A stretch of DNA of 64,000 nucleotides. Origin: Crotophaga sulcirostris (Eukaryota > Chordata > Aves > Cuculiformes > Crotophagidae). This document shows positions 61,717 to 64,000 of this stretch, in pieces. Below the pieces are notes generated by a model that was not told the origin of the DNA, did no database searches, and worked only from the letters and a program-made list of their open reading frames with translations. The first letter of the stretch is position 1; each line of letters opens with the position of its first letter. The translations under genes were made by a program, and so were the position numbers. The stretch covers positions 1,021,417 to 1,085,416 of the forward strand of contig VYZB01000036.1 in assembly GCA_013397455.1 (NCBI GenBank), read 5' to 3'.

Positions 61717-64000
61717 GTTTTATTCATTTAAAGTAAATAAATGTCAAATAATGTAATGTCATTTGAATATGATTCATACTTAAATTTTGAGGTATATATC
61801 ACATAATATACTAAATACTATATTTATAGCAGTGTGTATGTGTATACATCTGTCTCTCTATCTAGACTATACAAATGAATAATTTAGAATTTTGATGTCA
61901 TCAGAATAAAGAGGAAATAAATCACATATATATATTCCTTCACATAATTAATGAACATGGACATGCTACTGGAAAACTTTATATCTTTATAGCTAAACAA
62001 CTTTCTTCTATGAAATATCGTTCTTAAAATTGTTTATCTGGTTCTAAGGTTTATTAACTTTGTTGTCCCAGACCTTGAAAACCTCATATAAAACTCTTAA
62101 GTTTGAAAAGTATTCTGAGTGTATAAAAATAAATTCTTTGGATGACTTTCGTTTTGTCAAGAACATAAAGAGAATCAGCCTAGTCAAAACAGTATCACGT
62201 CCATTATCTTTCATGAGCACCACCCATTGTGCTCCACGGTTACGCTGAATATAGTGACATAATACAGAATGGTTGAGGAATTTAAAATTGCATGTTTTGT
62301 ATTCATAGTAGAAAAGTCACCTTGATTTTTTAGCTCTCCTATGCAATTATATTACCACTAACAAAGTGGGGGAGGCCTGGGTTGTCATTCGTGCAGACAG
62401 AAGCACATCTTGTACAATGTGATTCACTGAACCACAGAACAAGTAGATGCCACAGTATCTGATTAGAATGCAATAGTGTTTGTGAGGACCATATTTAGAA
62501 TATAGCTTGTTTACCTTCATTAATCAACTGAATAATTCCTGTTATTTGTTACTGTAAAACTATTGTCTCATGAGTACTTCAAAGAGAAGGATGAAATGCA
62601 ATGCTATGATGTAATGTAAGATAGAAATAATATAGGGTGACAATTTCAAGGAATATTCACCACTATTCGGAGTGTGATTTGAAGTCCTCTGAAAGTAATA
62701 GAAACTAATTTAATTCAGTGGCAGTTTGATGCCTATGCCTTGTTCTGAGAGTTTAAATAGAACTCAGCTGAACTCTTCACAAAAGGGTGAAATTCATTTA
62801 CAATAAGGAAGTTTATTATCCCAAAAAGAGGAATCTTTTAGATACATAAAATTCACTGTGGGAAGAGGATGTTGCCACTGTGGTAGGTTTCTGCTCTACT
62901 GAAAGAGAAATATGCTTAGAATTTGGTATTTCTTAGGTAAAACAAAAGAGGATGTGGTGAAATACTGATGCCTTCAAACTGGTGACAAATTACTGTATAG
63001 GCTATGGGAAAGAGGTGTTTGAATCAGGTTTCAGGAAGAAATAAAATGTGGAAAAGGAGATCTGAATATAACTGCTTTCTTTATGTGTGGGAATTTATGA
63101 TAGAATTTTCATTTCTCAAACCCTGATAAAGTGCTTCCTTTTGGAGAATACCGTTAGGAATTCACATGCATAATATCTGCCTCAGAATCTCTACATCCTT
63201 TTCCCTCAGTATATTTTTTCCCAATGTTCTGACAGCTGTTGCAACAAATAATATAAGAAAGATGTCAGAAATTAGAGAAACTTTCAAAGTCTATCATCTT
63301 CTTAAAGGGAAAATGAATTGATTCTTATCTTTATCACATCATATGCATAAAGTAATACAAGCAGAAAACTGTATATGTCTTTGTATAAAGTTAGCTATAA
63401 ATTTAGCTTTCTCCTTTTTCTTTGAAAATGATTTAACTCTTTCCACCTGAAAGACTGTTTCATCAATCAAGCACCAAAATGTTGTTTCAACATAGGGCAT
63501 TTTTTAAGATGTCTTTTTAAGCAGTACTACCATGACTTAGAAAAATAAAATAATCTCTAGTAAGAAAAACATTCTGAAAGAGTTTTGAATTAATGTTTTA
63601 GCTTTTTGGCTGGAAAATCTTGTCCCAAAACTTACTTCAGTGGGAGCTGTAGTTCGCCAAATTTCCCCCTCTCTCAGTGCTCCTTACTAATCTATGTAGA
63701 TACCAAACTACTCTGTGTTGGCTGCTGTACTGTGCTATGATATGACTGTGTTTGTAAACAAAACGGGCTACTCACTGACCTTGAGAAAAATGTACAATAA
63801 TATACAATTTGCTAAGAATGGCCTTGATTACACTGCCTGTCAGAAACAGTCTCTGGGTTCTGTCTGAGCAAAGTCTGGGGGAGTGGTAATTTGTGCAGCT
63901 TGTAAACATGCCAGACTCCAACAGAAAATATGAATTATTATATGCAGTACTGGAGACCAAGACCAGGGCTGTTCATTAATGTCAATGCAACACCTGTGGC
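61717..64000. other. AT-rich non-coding stretch
   Basis: No gene or repeat was recognised to the end of the window. A short TA/TG-rich patch lies at 61830-61865. Frames (for example 62060-62248, plus) are short and have no motif. Confidence 0.55.

Overview
The window looks like vertebrate nuclear DNA from a bird (or another archosaur). It is AT-rich and gene-poor, with no long open reading frame on either strand. The longest uninterrupted frames are only about 105 to 117 codons and look like chance. The recognisable repeats are almost all CR1 non-LTR retrotransposon pieces. Their 3' ends carry the degenerate octamer tail (ATTCTATG units), which is the hallmark of CR1 in birds. I see no bacterial or viral gene organisation, no CRISPR array, no tRNA or rRNA gene and no Alu- or L1-like element. 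I cannot name the species or the chromosome.

Layout. Bases 1-2845 are AT-rich sequence with one splice-flanked segment near 2.1 kb. Two minus-strand CR1 copies lie back to back at 2846-3228 and 3271-4025; the second still encodes the end of the reverse-transcriptase ORF. A GC-rich island sits at 9255-9530. An old, heavily decayed CR1 3' end lies at about 15181-15695. A cysteine-rich open frame (16803-17000) and a second small cysteine-rich frame (18254-18391) sit 1.2 kb apart next to splice-like signals. A compound repeat at 24065-24346 has a 40-bp tandem duplication followed by an inverted pair of degenerate minisatellites around a telomere-like core. A CR1 tail remnant lies at 28861-28929. 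The best protein-coding exon candidate is 42173-42361 (63 open codons, AG before and GT after), although the opposite strand also shows exon-like signals there. A long, near-perfect AT-rich hairpin lies at 46343-46439. A plus-strand CR1 copy with reverse-transcriptase remnants and an intact 3' tail covers about 47720-48794. Further weak exon candidates lie at 49868-49944 and 51528-51601. A GC-elevated block of unknown origin spans 53390-54440. A TA/TG microsatellite occupies 57396-57585, and a CR1 3' end 61519-61716.

No set of genes working together can be described. The most economical reading is an intergenic desert, or the interior of one or more very large introns. The exon candidates are reported with low confidence because splice-like motifs are common by chance in 64 kb. 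No searches could be run, so family assignments rest on reading motifs by eye.
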